NCBI GenBank assembly: GCA_023144635.1 | Contig: JAGLFH010000062.1 | Span: forward strand, 1 to 64,000 | Direction of reading: 5' to 3' | From: Candidatus Auribacterota bacterium | GTDB taxonomy: Bacteria; Auribacterota; JAFGBW01; JAFGJP01 | DNA: 64,000 bases | Part shown: positions 6,723 to 16,042 of the stretch, piece after piece | How the letters are laid out: each line of letters opens with the position of its first letter | How positions within the stretch are numbered: position 1 is the first letter of the stretch | Notes under the pieces: model-generated | Databases searched by the model: none | Told to the model about the DNA's origin: nothing | Seen by the model: only the letters and a program-made list of their open reading frames with translations | Made by a program: the position numbers and the translations under genes

Positions 6723-9700
6723 TTAGTACTTTATTCTAATAGTATCCCTACCATAAAAATATTGACCGTTTGTGAGTTTGCCAATACCTGTTACTTCAAT
6801 TGAATCAACTTCTCCTACAAAACTGCAAAATTCTGCACGATCAAAACGTGCTTCTATTTTGGTTAATCCTTCGTTATTGGTAAAAACATTCATTTCAATC
6901 GAACTAACTCCTAAACCTTGAATCATGATTGGATATGTGTTGTCAATATCTTCAATGCTTATCCCTTCAGGTAAGGTGAAATGCATTTTTACATAATTAC
7001 CTTTACTATCAACGTTAAGGGTTTGAGATGTGAATTTCATTTGGATATCCATTGGTGGGACTATATTTATAACAACCTCATCAGATTCTGAGTACCCAAC
7101 CATATCTCGAACAATTAAAGTTATATTGTGTGTGCCTATTGGTAAAGATAAAGTTGGACTCTGTTCGTTAGAAACAACTTCTTCATCTTTAATCCAAATA
7201 TAATAAAGAGTATCACCATCAGGATCATAAGAATCTATCCCATTTAATATTACTTCTGCATTTCCAGATAAATCAGCATAAATAGTCTGATCTTCACCAG
7301 CTTCTGCAATAGGAATTTCATTCTCTAATCCAGTTTCATCCGAAATGACCAAATCATCAATAACAGCATGAGCCTGCTCTTCAGTACCCTCAACTAACAT
7401 TAAATACAGTTTAACAGTTTCACCTGCATAATCGAGAATATCAATCCATCCAGAATCAAGCATTTGTTCATTTGTAAACTCCGTTGCTGTTGAATACCAA
7501 AGCAATTTATCATTTATAAATAAATATAGCATATCTCCATCAGCAATATCCTCAAATCTATATTTAAAACTCATCACATCTGCTTCTTCTGAAATATCTA
7601 ACTCTGCAAATAAATAAGTTGGCGATGAAGTCTTTATATGCATTTCACCGTTAAGAATATAAGCTAAACCGTCAACATTCCAAAGGCTTGTTAATAAGTC
7701 AAAATGGTCAGAAAATAATGTTATGTAGTTTGGCTGAGGAGTTGAAACAGTTGAAAAAGCTAAAACTTCTTCCTCAAAAAGAAAAGCATGATAGCCTTTA
7801 AATGGTAAAAATTGTGAATACACTGGAAGCCATTTATTAATATTATATAATTCTTCATTCAGACTATAACCAACATCATCAACGCCATTCCAAAAACAAT
7901 TAGGTGGAAGATGACTAAAATATTCTTCAAGTGATTCACCTTCTTTACCATCTGGAGGATTAGTCCAAGGTAATTTCTTTTTTTTCGGATTTATCGTATT
8001 TTCATACCATGCATGTGAAAGACCATGATCATCAAGCCAGCCAAGTATTTTCCATGATGTTCCTTCACCGTCAGCAACATCTTTTAGCCAAAAATTTCTT
8101 GCTAAAGAATAACAACGCCCAAACTCGCTTGGATAATTATCAACAATAACTTCTTCATTATTTAGATTATTTACTAAATTATATAACCTGAGAGGCGGTC
8201 TTGCTGTTCCTAAAATTCGCCAGTCTTCTGGTGGATCAAGTAAGCTTAACCGCATGACATCAATATTCATAGTCTCAAGATAGTTAGCTGTAAATGTTGC
8301 TACTCCTCCTCCAAGACTATGACCAATAAATTTTATGAATGCAGCTTTATTTATATCAGCAAAAAATGGATTTTTTAACGCTGTATATAAAAGTACAGAC
8401 TGACTAGGAACCTGTTCAACAGGTGGAAGTGGTCCAATTGCATTCGAAAGCCAGTTCCAAGCAAAAATGTTGACTGGAAGAGATGGACATGAAACGTCCA
8501 TATATGAATTCCAAGACCATTGCATAACACCATCACTACCCCCAAACTCACCTATAATAGAATTTCCTGAGAGTGTTCCTCTAAAAATTTGATCAACAAT
8601 AGAGGGATCAGCGCTATGCATCCTGTTAAATTCTATTTCATCACCATTGATAATGCCATGAATTTGTGAAATTTCAGTTGGTTTAACATAAAAATAAATC
8701 GTTCCTTCAAAATTACTCCCGTCAGAATAATCAATAGTCATTTGACCGCCAAAATTATTGGCAATAACATTCCACACTCCGCAAAACTTCATACTTTTTT
8801 GCTCAATGGCATCAGCCATCTCATTCATCCAATCTGGAATGGAAAAAGGTGCCAACAAACTCCAACCATGTATAATAACTACAGCAGGTAGATCAGAATC
8901 ATATGAATTTAATGGATTATTCAAATAATCTGATAAATCAACAAATTGTGTCTGATCCCATATCATTAATTTAGGAGGTAATATACTTATCATAAGGCTT
9001 TCTAGTAAATCTGTTATATATCCAGGAAGAGGTTGTTGCGTAACGGGGTTTTCATTCGGATCACTATCCCATTCAACATAATAATTTTCAGGATCTCTGT
9101 GCTCCCACTTGTCAAACCATTTGCCCGAAGCAAAAGTCATCAAGTGATGCTCACCAACATAATAGCCGGGAGAATCATCATCATCATTCGGCTCACCAGA
9201 AAGCCAATTTGTATAACTCCACGGTTCATTCTCTTTGTCCCATTTCCAACCACCGGATGGTTCAGAATAGGCAGGATCGTCTTTGTCCTGATAACCTCCA
9301 AGCCAGCAGTGAGGAGCCCCTGTAAGCGTTCCACCAGGAGTAAACGTATTTTGAATCCAATCGCCTTCTGCCTGCGAAGTAATTGTTGCAAGATATCCGC
9401 CCAGGGCTTCAGCATCAGCTTTTGCCTCAGCCCAGTATTTGGGTGTTGTAATTAATTGATAATAATGACCATTTCCACTCCATTGGATAGGGGAACAATT
9501 CGTAGAAGATATAAGATTTGCATCCCAAGACCATTTCATAATGCCATCACTACCACCGAACTCACCTGCAATGGTATCTCCTGAAAGTGTTCCCCTAAAT
9601 ATTTGGTCAATAACAGATGGGTCTGCACTATGCATCCTGTTAAACTCTATATCATTACCATTAATCACTCCATGAATTTGAGAAACTTCGCTTGGTTTAA

Positions 9701-9896
9701 TATAAAAATAGATTGTACCATCAAAATTAACACTGTCACTTTGAATGATGGTCATTTTTCCACCATAAAAATTAGCAGTTACTTCCCAAACTCCACCAAT
9801 ACACCCAGCATAACCTGAAGTGGCTGCAAAAAATGAATAAATAGAAATGCACGAAAGAAATAAAAAGAAACACTTTACCCGTCTTAAAAAAATCAT
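6723..9896 (-). CDS. Secreted multidomain protein: C-type lectin, split lipase-like hydrolase, PKD
   Basis: The 1057-aa protein has a signal peptide (about 1-31). Module A (34-124) is a compact Gly-rich beta domain. A C-type lectin-like domain (about 142-277) shows WLSGEPNDDD and a WFDK in place of the usual WND, suggesting Ca2+/sugar binding. A lipase/alpha-beta hydrolase follows, with oxyanion strand AVVIIHGW (338-345), nucleophile GHSLGGG (Ser527), candidate Asp554 in LSLLDPPEDW and a downstream DDHGLSHAW His. Between hydrolase segments DWMNEMADAIEQKS and VNIFAWNW sits module B (372-462), about 74% identical to module A, so the hydrolase is physically split. A beta-sandwich region (about 755-885), a PKD-type domain (about 890-975, AEAGEDQTIYAD...NGIDSYDPDGDTLYYIW) and an unrecognised C-terminal tail complete it. 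Probable role: a surface or secreted esterase that binds glycans. Substrate unknown. Confidence 0.8.
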   Translation of the reverse strand: MIFLRRVKCFFLFLSCISIYSFFAATSGYAGCIGGVWEVTANFYGGKMTIIQSDSVNFDGTIYFYIKPSEVSQIHGVINGNDIEFNRMHSADPSVIDQIFRGTLSGDTIAGEFGGSDGIMKWSWDANLISSTNCSPIQWSGNGHYYQLITTPKYWAEAKADAEALGGYLATITSQAEGDWIQNTFTPGGTLTGAPHCWLGGYQDKDDPAYSEPSGGWKWDKENEPWSYTNWLSGEPNDDDDSPGYYVGEHHLMTFASGKWFDKWEHRDPENYYVEWDSDPNENPVTQQPLPGYITDLLESLMISILPPKLMIWDQTQFVDLSDYLNNPLNSYDSDLPAVVIIHGWSLLAPFSIPDWMNEMADAIEQKSMKFCGVWNVIANNFGGQMTIDYSDGSNFEGTIYFYVKPTEISQIHGIINGDEIEFNRMHSADPSIVDQIFRGTLSGNSIIGEFGGSDGVMQWSWNSYMDVSCPSLPVNIFAWNWLSNAIGPLPPVEQVPSQSVLLYTALKNPFFADINKAAFIKFIGHSLGGGVATFTANYLETMNIDVMRLSLLDPPEDWRILGTARPPLRLYNLVNNLNNEEVIVDNYPSEFGRCYSLARNFWLKDVADGEGTSWKILGWLDDHGLSHAWYENTINPKKKKLPWTNPPDGKEGESLEEYFSHLPPNCFWNGVDDVGYSLNEELYNINKWLPVYSQFLPFKGYHAFLFEEEVLAFSTVSTPQPNYITLFSDHFDLLTSLWNVDGLAYILNGEMHIKTSSPTYLFAELDISEEADVMSFKYRFEDIADGDMLYLFINDKLLWYSTATEFTNEQMLDSGWIDILDYAGETVKLYLMLVEGTEEQAHAVIDDLVISDETGLENEIPIAEAGEDQTIYADLSGNAEVILNGIDSYDPDGDTLYYIWIKDEEVVSNEQSPTLSLPIGTHNITLIVRDMVGYSESDEVVINIVPPMDIQMKFTSQTLNVDSKGNYVKMHFTLPEGISIEDIDNTYPIMIQGLGVSSIEMNVFTNNEGLTKIEARFDRAEFCSFVGEVDSIEVTGIGKLTNGQYFYGRDTIRIKY

Positions 9897-9928
9897 AATT
9901 CCCCCTTTTTTTAAATGATCCCCTAAAT

Positions 9929-9955
9929 AAAAAAAGACAGCCTTCTGGCTGCCTT
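9929..9955 (-). terminator. Terminator or attenuator upstream of the lectin-lipase gene
   Basis: On the minus strand GGCAGCC-AGAA-GGCTGTC is followed by seven T. It lies 33-59 nt before the start at 9896 and more than 560 bp after the next upstream gene on this strand (stop at 10520). It could therefore end an unannotated transcript or act as a leader attenuator. Confidence 0.6.
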
Positions 9956-10519
9956 GAAATTACACTAAATTTTTATAGACAATACTACACAACATAATCT
10001 ACCCTTTCCCCCGAAAAAGTAAATAATAATGGGTGGCTTTTAAAATATACAATACGTAATATACTTGTGTCAAATTATATTTGTTTTGCATTTATTTGCA
10101 TGGTTTTAAAATATTAAAGCTGACCTATTTATGGCTCTTTAAGATATATTTAGGCTATTTTCTGCCAAGGAACGGTCATAGAGTAGGTTAAGCTGCTATA
10201 AGATTTTTTATAACTTTGTTTACACACGGACAAGGATTCATTACATGGCTACGGGATATTCTTTGATTACATTTAATGACAACCAGTGACAATGTGTTTT
10301 TATTATAACTACTTTATTTCAAGATAGTTGAAGCATAAGTTGTTGATGTGGCAAAAGTTAGAAAAACAGCCTAAATCGAATCCCTCCCTCTCGCCATTTC
10401 TCTTTATAAAATGGCGGATCCGCCATACTTCGTAATGCGTAATGCGTTTTGCGTTACATTGTATGTTTCGCATATTTTTCTACTTACGGCCATGATTCTT
10501 CTCGCATCACGCACTTCGC
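9956..10519. other. Intergenic stretch with palindrome, no gene seen
   Basis: A perfect 16-bp palindrome ATGGCGGATCCGCCAT lies at 10411-10426. It is followed by short direct repeats (TAATGCG, TGCGTT) and scraps similar to the dispersed repeats elsewhere. I found no coding frame with a ribosome site. Confidence 0.5.
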
Positions 10520-11191
10520 TTAACGCATAACTGATTTTTCACACACATCATTAAGCGGACATTCTTCACATAATGGTTTTGTCTTTTTGCAATGATGCTT
10601 ACCAAGCATTACAAGTTGTGCATGATAGTCCTTATATAATTTTAATTCTAAAGGTAAATTATTTTCAAAAAAAAGGCGCACTTCATCATATTCTTCTTTT
10701 TCATTTTTTAAAAAACCAAGCCGATAGAATATTCTTTTTGTGTAAGCATCGATCACAAATATTTTTTTCCCTAACGCGTACAATAAAATGCTGTCAGAGG
10801 TTTCTTTTCCAATACCATTAACGTTTAGTAAAAGATCTCTTAAAACATATTTTTTTATCTTCTTCATTTTTTTTATATCCATATGAAAAAAATCATGAAA
10901 AAAATTGATAAAATATTTTATTTTTTTTGATTTCTGGTTGTAATAGCCGGAAGGCCTTATTAGACTTGCCAGCTCATGTTCATGAATACTAAATATTTTT
11001 TCAGGTAAAAGCAGATCTTTGTTTTTAAGATTATCAATAGCTTTTTCAACATTAGACCAGTTAGTATTCTGTGTAAGTATAGCCCCTACGATCACTTCAA
11101 ATGGAGACTCCCCTGGCCACCAGTTTTGAAAACCAAAATGTTTCTCAAGCATTTCATAAATAATAGTTAATTTTTTTTTAATTTTTCTCAT
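10520..11191 (-). CDS. Endonuclease III-superfamily DNA glycosylase, MagIII-like, with Fe-S cluster
   Basis: The 223-aa protein is a HhH-GPD base-excision enzyme. The N-terminal WWPGESPFEVIVGAILTQNTNWSNVEKA is typical of the MagIII-like branch (3-methyladenine glycosylases) rather than Nth. The helix-hairpin-helix is LLNVNGIGKETSD (about 118-130), with the catalytic Asp in FVIDAYTKR. The lysine used by bifunctional Nth (RKTAN) is replaced by Glu (KETSD), predicting a monofunctional glycosylase without beta-lyase activity. The C-terminus has CX6CX2CX5C (about 201-217) for a [4Fe-4S] cluster. It should remove alkylated or other damaged bases. It is a leftward single gene, separated from the permease gene by a repeat-filled spacer. 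Confidence 0.85.
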   Translation of the reverse strand: MRKIKKKLTIIYEMLEKHFGFQNWWPGESPFEVIVGAILTQNTNWSNVEKAIDNLKNKDLLLPEKIFSIHEHELASLIRPSGYYNQKSKKIKYFINFFHDFFHMDIKKMKKIKKYVLRDLLLNVNGIGKETSDSILLYALGKKIFVIDAYTKRIFYRLGFLKNEKEEYDEVRLFFENNLPLELKLYKDYHAQLVMLGKHHCKKTKPLCEECPLNDVCEKSVMR

Positions 11192-11579
11192 AATTTAAAA
11201 AAAGAAGTAAATGTAAAAGTCGTCATTGCGAGGAGCTGGTTTATAGCGACGCGGCAACCTCAGTAAAAATGCCAAATGTAAAGTTACTATTCATACAAAC
11301 GAAAACAGAAGCACACTTTAAGCTTTACCGGGAGGAGGCAAGCCCCTCCCCTACAAACTTTCTCTTTTCACTCCTGAAAATCTGCGTTCCTCCCTGCTGT
11401 TTTGCTTCACAAAACAAATATGCAGGGACTAAAGTCTGCATAGCCCCTAATGCTATTTTTTCAAAGAAAACTATAGGGGCGGCTAATTTCTTTTTAAATG
11501 ATTTTTCTTTTCCTTAACTCAACACTCACCACTCAAAACTCAAAACTTTTCATGCAAAGCATGAAATCTCTGTGTCTGT
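11192..11579. repeat. Island of dispersed intergenic repeats
   Basis: It contains CGTCATTGCGAGGAGC...GCGACGCGGCAACCT (11221-11260), whose inverted relative is at 25988-26020. It also holds the hairpin GGGAGG...CCTCCC (11330-11350, relative at 51370-51416), and CTGCTGTTTTGCTTC...GCAGGGAC (about 11395-11435, relative at 26217-26255). No coding frame is credible here. The island sits just after the permease gene, where further transporter genes would be expected. Confidence 0.7.
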
Positions 11580-12542
11580 TCAGTTTTTTGCTGCAGCTGA
11601 AACACGGGGATCCAGTTTAAGATACAAAACATCTACCAACAGGTTCATTGTTATAAAAATAAAAGCTCCCAAGATAACCGTTCCCATAATAACAGGTATA
11701 TCGCGATTCAGTATAGCATTGATAGCATACCTGCCAACACCATCAATACCAAATATTTTTTCTGTTAAAACAGAGCCGTTTAGATAACTTCCAAAATCTA
11801 TACCAATAAGAGTGATAACAGGAATAAGTGAATTTCTAAAAGCATGTTTTATCACAATTTTCCATTTCGAGACTCCTTTTGCTAATGCAGTTTGTATGTA
11901 ATCTGCAGAAAGGGCTTCTATCATGCTTGAGCGAGTAAGACGAGCAATGTATCCCGCAGAACGACTTCCCAAGACTAAAGCTGGGAGTATAAAAGCAGAT
12001 ATGCCTGCATCTCCGATAGCTGAAGCAGGAGTCCAATCAAGTAAAATAGAAAATACGAGAACCAGCATAATAGCAGTCCAAAAGACTGGAGTTGAAATAA
12101 ATAAAACAGCAACTGAAGATAGTATTTTATCCAGTATTCCTCCCCTTTTTAATGATGCAAGTATACCTAGCACTATCCCTAGAAATGTTCCTGTTATCAT
12201 AGAAAAAACAGCTAACATCAAAGTATTGGGAAGTTTACTCAAAAGAGCATTGAAAACATTTTCATTCGTGAAATAAGACCTTCCGAAGTCTCCTGTAAAG
12301 ATCATTTTCATATAATGAAAATACTGAACAAAAAATGGAGCATCAAGATGAAGTTTTTCTTTATATAAAGAGATTACTTCTTCTGATGCTCTCGGACCTA
12401 CAATTATATTTACCGGATCACCTGGGGAAAGTTTTAAAAGTAAAAAAAGAAGTAATGTCACACCAAAAAAAGTTGGTATTATTGACAATAATCTTTTTTT
12501 AAATGCACTGTTTTTCATATAAAAACTCTCAGCGATCAGCAC
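11580..12542 (-). CDS. Peptide/oligopeptide ABC transporter permease, DppB/OppB family
   Basis: The 320-aa inner-membrane protein has six hydrophobic segments. The family N-terminal signature is AFKKRLLSIIPTFFGVTLLLFLLLKLSPGDPVNIIVG. The cytoplasmic EAA loop that contacts the ATPase is IEALSADYIQTALAKGVSKWKIVIKHAFRNSLIPVITLIG (about 225-265). It imports peptides or related solutes together with a DppC-type permease, two ATPases and a binding protein. It lies 18 bp after the binding-protein gene. No dppC, dppD or dppF follows, so this locus encodes only half a permease. The rest must be elsewhere or lost. ATG choice: an in-frame Met at residue 9 is an alternative start. Confidence 0.88.
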   Translation of the reverse strand: MLIAESFYMKNSAFKKRLLSIIPTFFGVTLLLFLLLKLSPGDPVNIIVGPRASEEVISLYKEKLHLDAPFFVQYFHYMKMIFTGDFGRSYFTNENVFNALLSKLPNTLMLAVFSMITGTFLGIVLGILASLKRGGILDKILSSVAVLFISTPVFWTAIMLVLVFSILLDWTPASAIGDAGISAFILPALVLGSRSAGYIARLTRSSMIEALSADYIQTALAKGVSKWKIVIKHAFRNSLIPVITLIGIDFGSYLNGSVLTEKIFGIDGVGRYAINAILNRDIPVIMGTVILGAFIFITMNLLVDVLYLKLDPRVSAAAKN

Positions 12543-12560
12543 TATAGAAAGAATAAATAT

Positions 12561-14147
12561 TTATTTACTAGCAGGGATGATTTTATAGTTTTCACCCTTA
12601 TCTATATTATACATAGGATATACTTTATAGTTTGATATTTTTTTTGAAACACCATAATATGATTTTTTATGCCATAAAAAGATCCATGGACTTTCGCTAA
12701 TAATTATTTGAGCTATTCTTTCATACATCTTATGCCTTTCTTCACTAGATGTGGTCTTTTCTGCCAGATCAATAAGAGAATCGACTTCCTTATTAGAAAA
12801 AAAGGCCCTGTTTCCTGCAGAACCAAAATTTTCTGAATGAAAAACAGGAGAAAGAAAATCTATTCCATCAGGAATATCAGCCCACCACGAAAGGAAAAAA
12901 AGATCTGCTTCTCCTTGATTTATTGACTCAACAAATTTTGCCCAGTCACGAAGTTCAATCTCTACCTTCAGTCCGGCCTTTTGCATATCATTTACTATAG
13001 CACTTACAATATCTGTATTTTGCTGGCTGCTTTTTGCATAAAACTTTAAATTAATATCTTTAATGGAAGATGATGCAAATACACGCCTAGCCTTTTCAGG
13101 ATCATAAGGAATAGTTTCATCACTTACATGTCCATTTAATCCCGGAGGCACAGGACCTTGTGCTTTTTCAACATTATCCTCCATAAGGTATTTTATTAGA
13201 TCATTTTTATTAATACACATACTTAGGGCATTTCTTAAAGTTTTCTCCTTAAAATAAGGCCTTCTGCAGTTTATTCCTATGTAATAAGTAGAAAGCGTAA
13301 CTCCTTCTACAATATCAAATTTCTTTTCTTTCTTTTTTTTCAAACTTCCCAACATAGAAACAGGTATCTCCATAATATCAATTCTTCCTTTTTCAAGCTC
13401 GGCAAGAGCCGTAAAATCTTCAGGAATAATATAATAATCAATATTTTCGACACCTGATGGCCGTTTACCAAAATAATCATTATTAACGATAAGTTTAAGC
13501 GTTCTGTCGTGCTTCCATAAATTAAATATATATGGTCCTGTACCACAGTAGATGCCTTTTTGTTTTCCTCCATGCGTGCATTGCCTACAGGCAATATATG
13601 AAGTCGGCATTGTCAAAAGGGAAATAAAGGGAGCATACGGTTCATCAAGCTTTATAAGAATCGTATATTGATCCTTAATAATGATACCTTCAAGATGCGA
13701 TGTTTTTTTTTCAATAAAATCTTGAGCTTTTTCGATTTTTTTCAACACCCACACACGTGGAGATATTGGTTCCGTCGAGAGGATATATTCAAAAGAGTAC
13801 TTTACATCTTTTGCCGTAAATTCACGGCCACAGTGAAATTTCACACATTTACGAAGATGAAACGTATACTCTTTTCCGTCATCGGAAATTTCATATTCTT
13901 TTGCAAGATCACCGCAAATAGCCATTTTTTCATCATAACGGACAAGACCGTTAAAAAGTTTTGCTGATATATTCCCTCCCATAACATCTACAATATAAGC
14001 AGGATCAAGTGTTTGAGGATCATGTTCAAGTCTTATGCGGATGTTTTTCTTTATCTCCTGTTTTCCAGGTTTTTTGCATCCGGTTATAAAAAATAAAATT
14101 AAAAAAACAGATAAAATATGATATTTATTTATTTTTAAAAATGACAT
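12561..14147 (-). CDS. Peptide-binding lipoprotein of ABC importer (SBP family 5)
   Basis: The frame opens at 14198, but the start is probably the ATG at 14147, which has AAAAGGAGCGGTA just upstream and begins a lipoprotein signal (MSFLKINKYHILSVFLILFFITGC, Cys lipidated). The mature ~505 residues fit the DppA/OppA type: LEHDPQTLDPAYIVDVMGG, DGKEYTFHLRKCVKFHCGREFTAKDVKYSFE and LRNALSMCINKNDLIKYL. It captures peptides in the periplasm for the adjacent permease. Its start overlaps the D-aminoacylase stop by 23 bp, giving translational coupling. The substrate could be D-amino-acid-containing peptides or N-acylated amino acids, judged from the neighbour. Confidence 0.9.
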   Translation of the reverse strand: MSFLKINKYHILSVFLILFFITGCKKPGKQEIKKNIRIRLEHDPQTLDPAYIVDVMGGNISAKLFNGLVRYDEKMAICGDLAKEYEISDDGKEYTFHLRKCVKFHCGREFTAKDVKYSFEYILSTEPISPRVWVLKKIEKAQDFIEKKTSHLEGIIIKDQYTILIKLDEPYAPFISLLTMPTSYIACRQCTHGGKQKGIYCGTGPYIFNLWKHDRTLKLIVNNDYFGKRPSGVENIDYYIIPEDFTALAELEKGRIDIMEIPVSMLGSLKKKKEKKFDIVEGVTLSTYYIGINCRRPYFKEKTLRNALSMCINKNDLIKYLMEDNVEKAQGPVPPGLNGHVSDETIPYDPEKARRVFASSSIKDINLKFYAKSSQQNTDIVSAIVNDMQKAGLKVEIELRDWAKFVESINQGEADLFFLSWWADIPDGIDFLSPVFHSENFGSAGNRAFFSNKEVDSLIDLAEKTTSSEERHKMYERIAQIIISESPWIFLWHKKSYYGVSKKISNYKVYPMYNIDKGENYKIIPASK

Positions 14148-15750
14148 TACCGCTCCTTTTACCCGTAAGTTCTCCATGCACATATACACAGATCCCATTT
14201 ACTATTACATATTCTATACCCAAAGGTTTTGAGACAGGATCCATATAAGTTGATGTATCTTCGATACTATCAATATCAAATATAACCAGATCAGCATTAT
14301 ACCCTGAGGATATATATCCTCGATTTTTTAGCCCTATTATATCTGCAGTAAGTCCGGTACACTTCCTGACACCTTTTTCAAGAGACATCTTTCCATTCCT
14401 TACAAAATGCTGAAAGAAACGAGGAAAAGTCCCAAATGATCTTGGATGAGGCCTTCCGGATGATCTCGCAAATATTTTTGCAGAGCTGTCTGTTCCGATA
14501 ACCGTATAAGGCTCACCTATTATCTTTTCCATATTACGTTCATCCATTCCAAAGAAAACTGCTGAAACCATAAGCTTTGAAGCAACAAGAAGATCGAACA
14601 CAACATCTATCGGATCTTTTTTTTCGATTAATGATATCTCATAAAGAGTCTTTCCTTCATATTTTTTATTCTCGCTGCCACGTATCTGCGATATTAGTAT
14701 TGATTTAAAGTATTCTATATTTTTGTAAAGTTTATTTTCATAAAATATCTTTTTAATCTTTTCACGTTCTTCCTTTTTTTTAAGCAACTTGATTTCATTA
14801 ACATGCCCCTTTGAATAGACAAAATCGGGTAAGATAGTATCTAGATCTGTCCAGGACGCTATATATGGATATCTGTCAGCAGTTACTGCTATACCTTTCT
14901 TTCTTACTTCACGGATTTTTTTAAGTAAACTCGTTATCTTCTTCCAGTTATTTTTTCCAAATACTTTTAAATGGGATATGTGTAAACGCGCTTTCGTATT
15001 GCAGGCAATATTGAGACATTCATCAAGAGCCTGTTCGACATGATCACCTTCATCTCTCATATGTACAGCTACAATTACATCTTGTTTTGAAGCTTCTTTA
15101 AAAAGTGCAGTCATCTCCTCTTTTTTTGTAAAACAACCCGGCGGATAAATAAGTCCAAACGACACGCCCCATGCACCGGATAAAAATGAACGCATTGCTT
15201 TTCCCCTCATTCTTTCAATAATATTTTCAGATACATCTTTTTCCTTATACCCTAAGTAAAATGAATGTATAGTCCCGTGTCCTACCAGAGGAATAATATT
15301 AAGGCATGTTTCTGTATTGTTCATATTATTTAAATAAGAGCCAAAATCTTTCCAATTTTTCAAAAAATCTTTTATATGATATATATCCTCAAGATGATTT
15401 CTATTCTTTTCGCTTGCAGGAGCCGGCGTGAGCCCGCAATTGCCAATGACTTCAGAAGTTATTCCCTGAAAAACCTTTGATTCCATTGAAGGTGTTTTAA
15501 ATGAAGAAACATCAGAGTGAGCATGCATATCTATAAAACCAGGCGCTATAACTTTTTTTTTCTTAAGATCTATCACTTTTGCATAGGGTACAGATAAACA
15601 GTCTCCTTTATTTATCGAAACGATCTTTTTCCCTTTAATATAAATATTACCCAAAAAAGGTTTTTTCCCTGTTCCGTCAACAATAAGACCATTTTTTATA
15701 ATAATATCGTTATTAAGATGTTTTTTATGACCATTTTTCATTATTATCAC
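14125..15750 (-). CDS. N-acyl-D-amino-acid deacylase (D-aminoacylase) family amidohydrolase
   Basis: The 541-aa protein belongs to the amidohydrolase superfamily. It shows DIIIKNGLIVDGTGKKPFLGNIYIKG at the N-terminus, APGFIDMHAHSD (metal HxH), GITSEVIGNCGLTPAP (metal-bridging Cys of D-aminoacylase), VAVHMRDEGDHVEQALDE and LHISHLKVFG (further His ligands), and VIGTDSSAK (catalytic Asp). It should hydrolyse N-acyl-D-amino acids to a D-amino acid and a carboxylate in the cytoplasm. The initiation codon is GTG at 15750 with AGGA six bases upstream, or ATG at 15741. It heads the operon with the peptide-binding protein and permease, suggesting import and salvage of D-amino-acid compounds. Confidence 0.88.
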   Translation of the reverse strand: MIIMKNGHKKHLNNDIIIKNGLIVDGTGKKPFLGNIYIKGKKIVSINKGDCLSVPYAKVIDLKKKKVIAPGFIDMHAHSDVSSFKTPSMESKVFQGITSEVIGNCGLTPAPASEKNRNHLEDIYHIKDFLKNWKDFGSYLNNMNNTETCLNIIPLVGHGTIHSFYLGYKEKDVSENIIERMRGKAMRSFLSGAWGVSFGLIYPPGCFTKKEEMTALFKEASKQDVIVAVHMRDEGDHVEQALDECLNIACNTKARLHISHLKVFGKNNWKKITSLLKKIREVRKKGIAVTADRYPYIASWTDLDTILPDFVYSKGHVNEIKLLKKKEEREKIKKIFYENKLYKNIEYFKSILISQIRGSENKKYEGKTLYEISLIEKKDPIDVVFDLLVASKLMVSAVFFGMDERNMEKIIGEPYTVIGTDSSAKIFARSSGRPHPRSFGTFPRFFQHFVRNGKMSLEKGVRKCTGLTADIIGLKNRGYISSGYNADLVIFDIDSIEDTSTYMDPVSKPLGIEYVIVNGICVYVHGELTGKRSGNVIFKNK

Positions 15751-15948
15751 TTCTTATCCTATAAAGTACATTTTATAAAATATTTCTGATTAATACTTAT
15801 GTTTTTTAACTATTAATCAAAATAATATTAAAAACCAAAAGCTTCTTTAAGATAATTCTTATCTTTTGATCATCAAAAAATCAACTTTGTAATTTTTTCG
15901 AGATCTGAGTTCTTTATAAAATATCATAAATTTAGCCTAAGGCCTTAT

Positions 15949-15967
15949 GTGTAAAATTATTTTACAC
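15949..15967. promoter_or_regulatory. Operator-like inverted repeat, copy 1
   Basis: GTGTAAAAT-T-ATTTTACAC has 9-bp perfect arms around one base. The core TGTAAAATTATTTTACA recurs at 16043. Confidence 0.65.
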
Positions 15968-16042
15968 TTCCTTTAAAAGCTACACTACAGTCAACAAACA
16001 TACTCTAAAATTAAGAACTTTTGCCCAAAAGCATAAATGTAC

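Noticed and set aside
9033-9455. 140-codon plus-strand frame inside the lectin-lipase gene
   Set aside because: Antisense shadow of the C-type lectin domain with no signal, motif or ribosome site.
11269-11517. 82-codon frame in the spacer after the permease gene
   Set aside because: It translates dispersed repeat sequence found in other intergenic islands, so it is not a gene.
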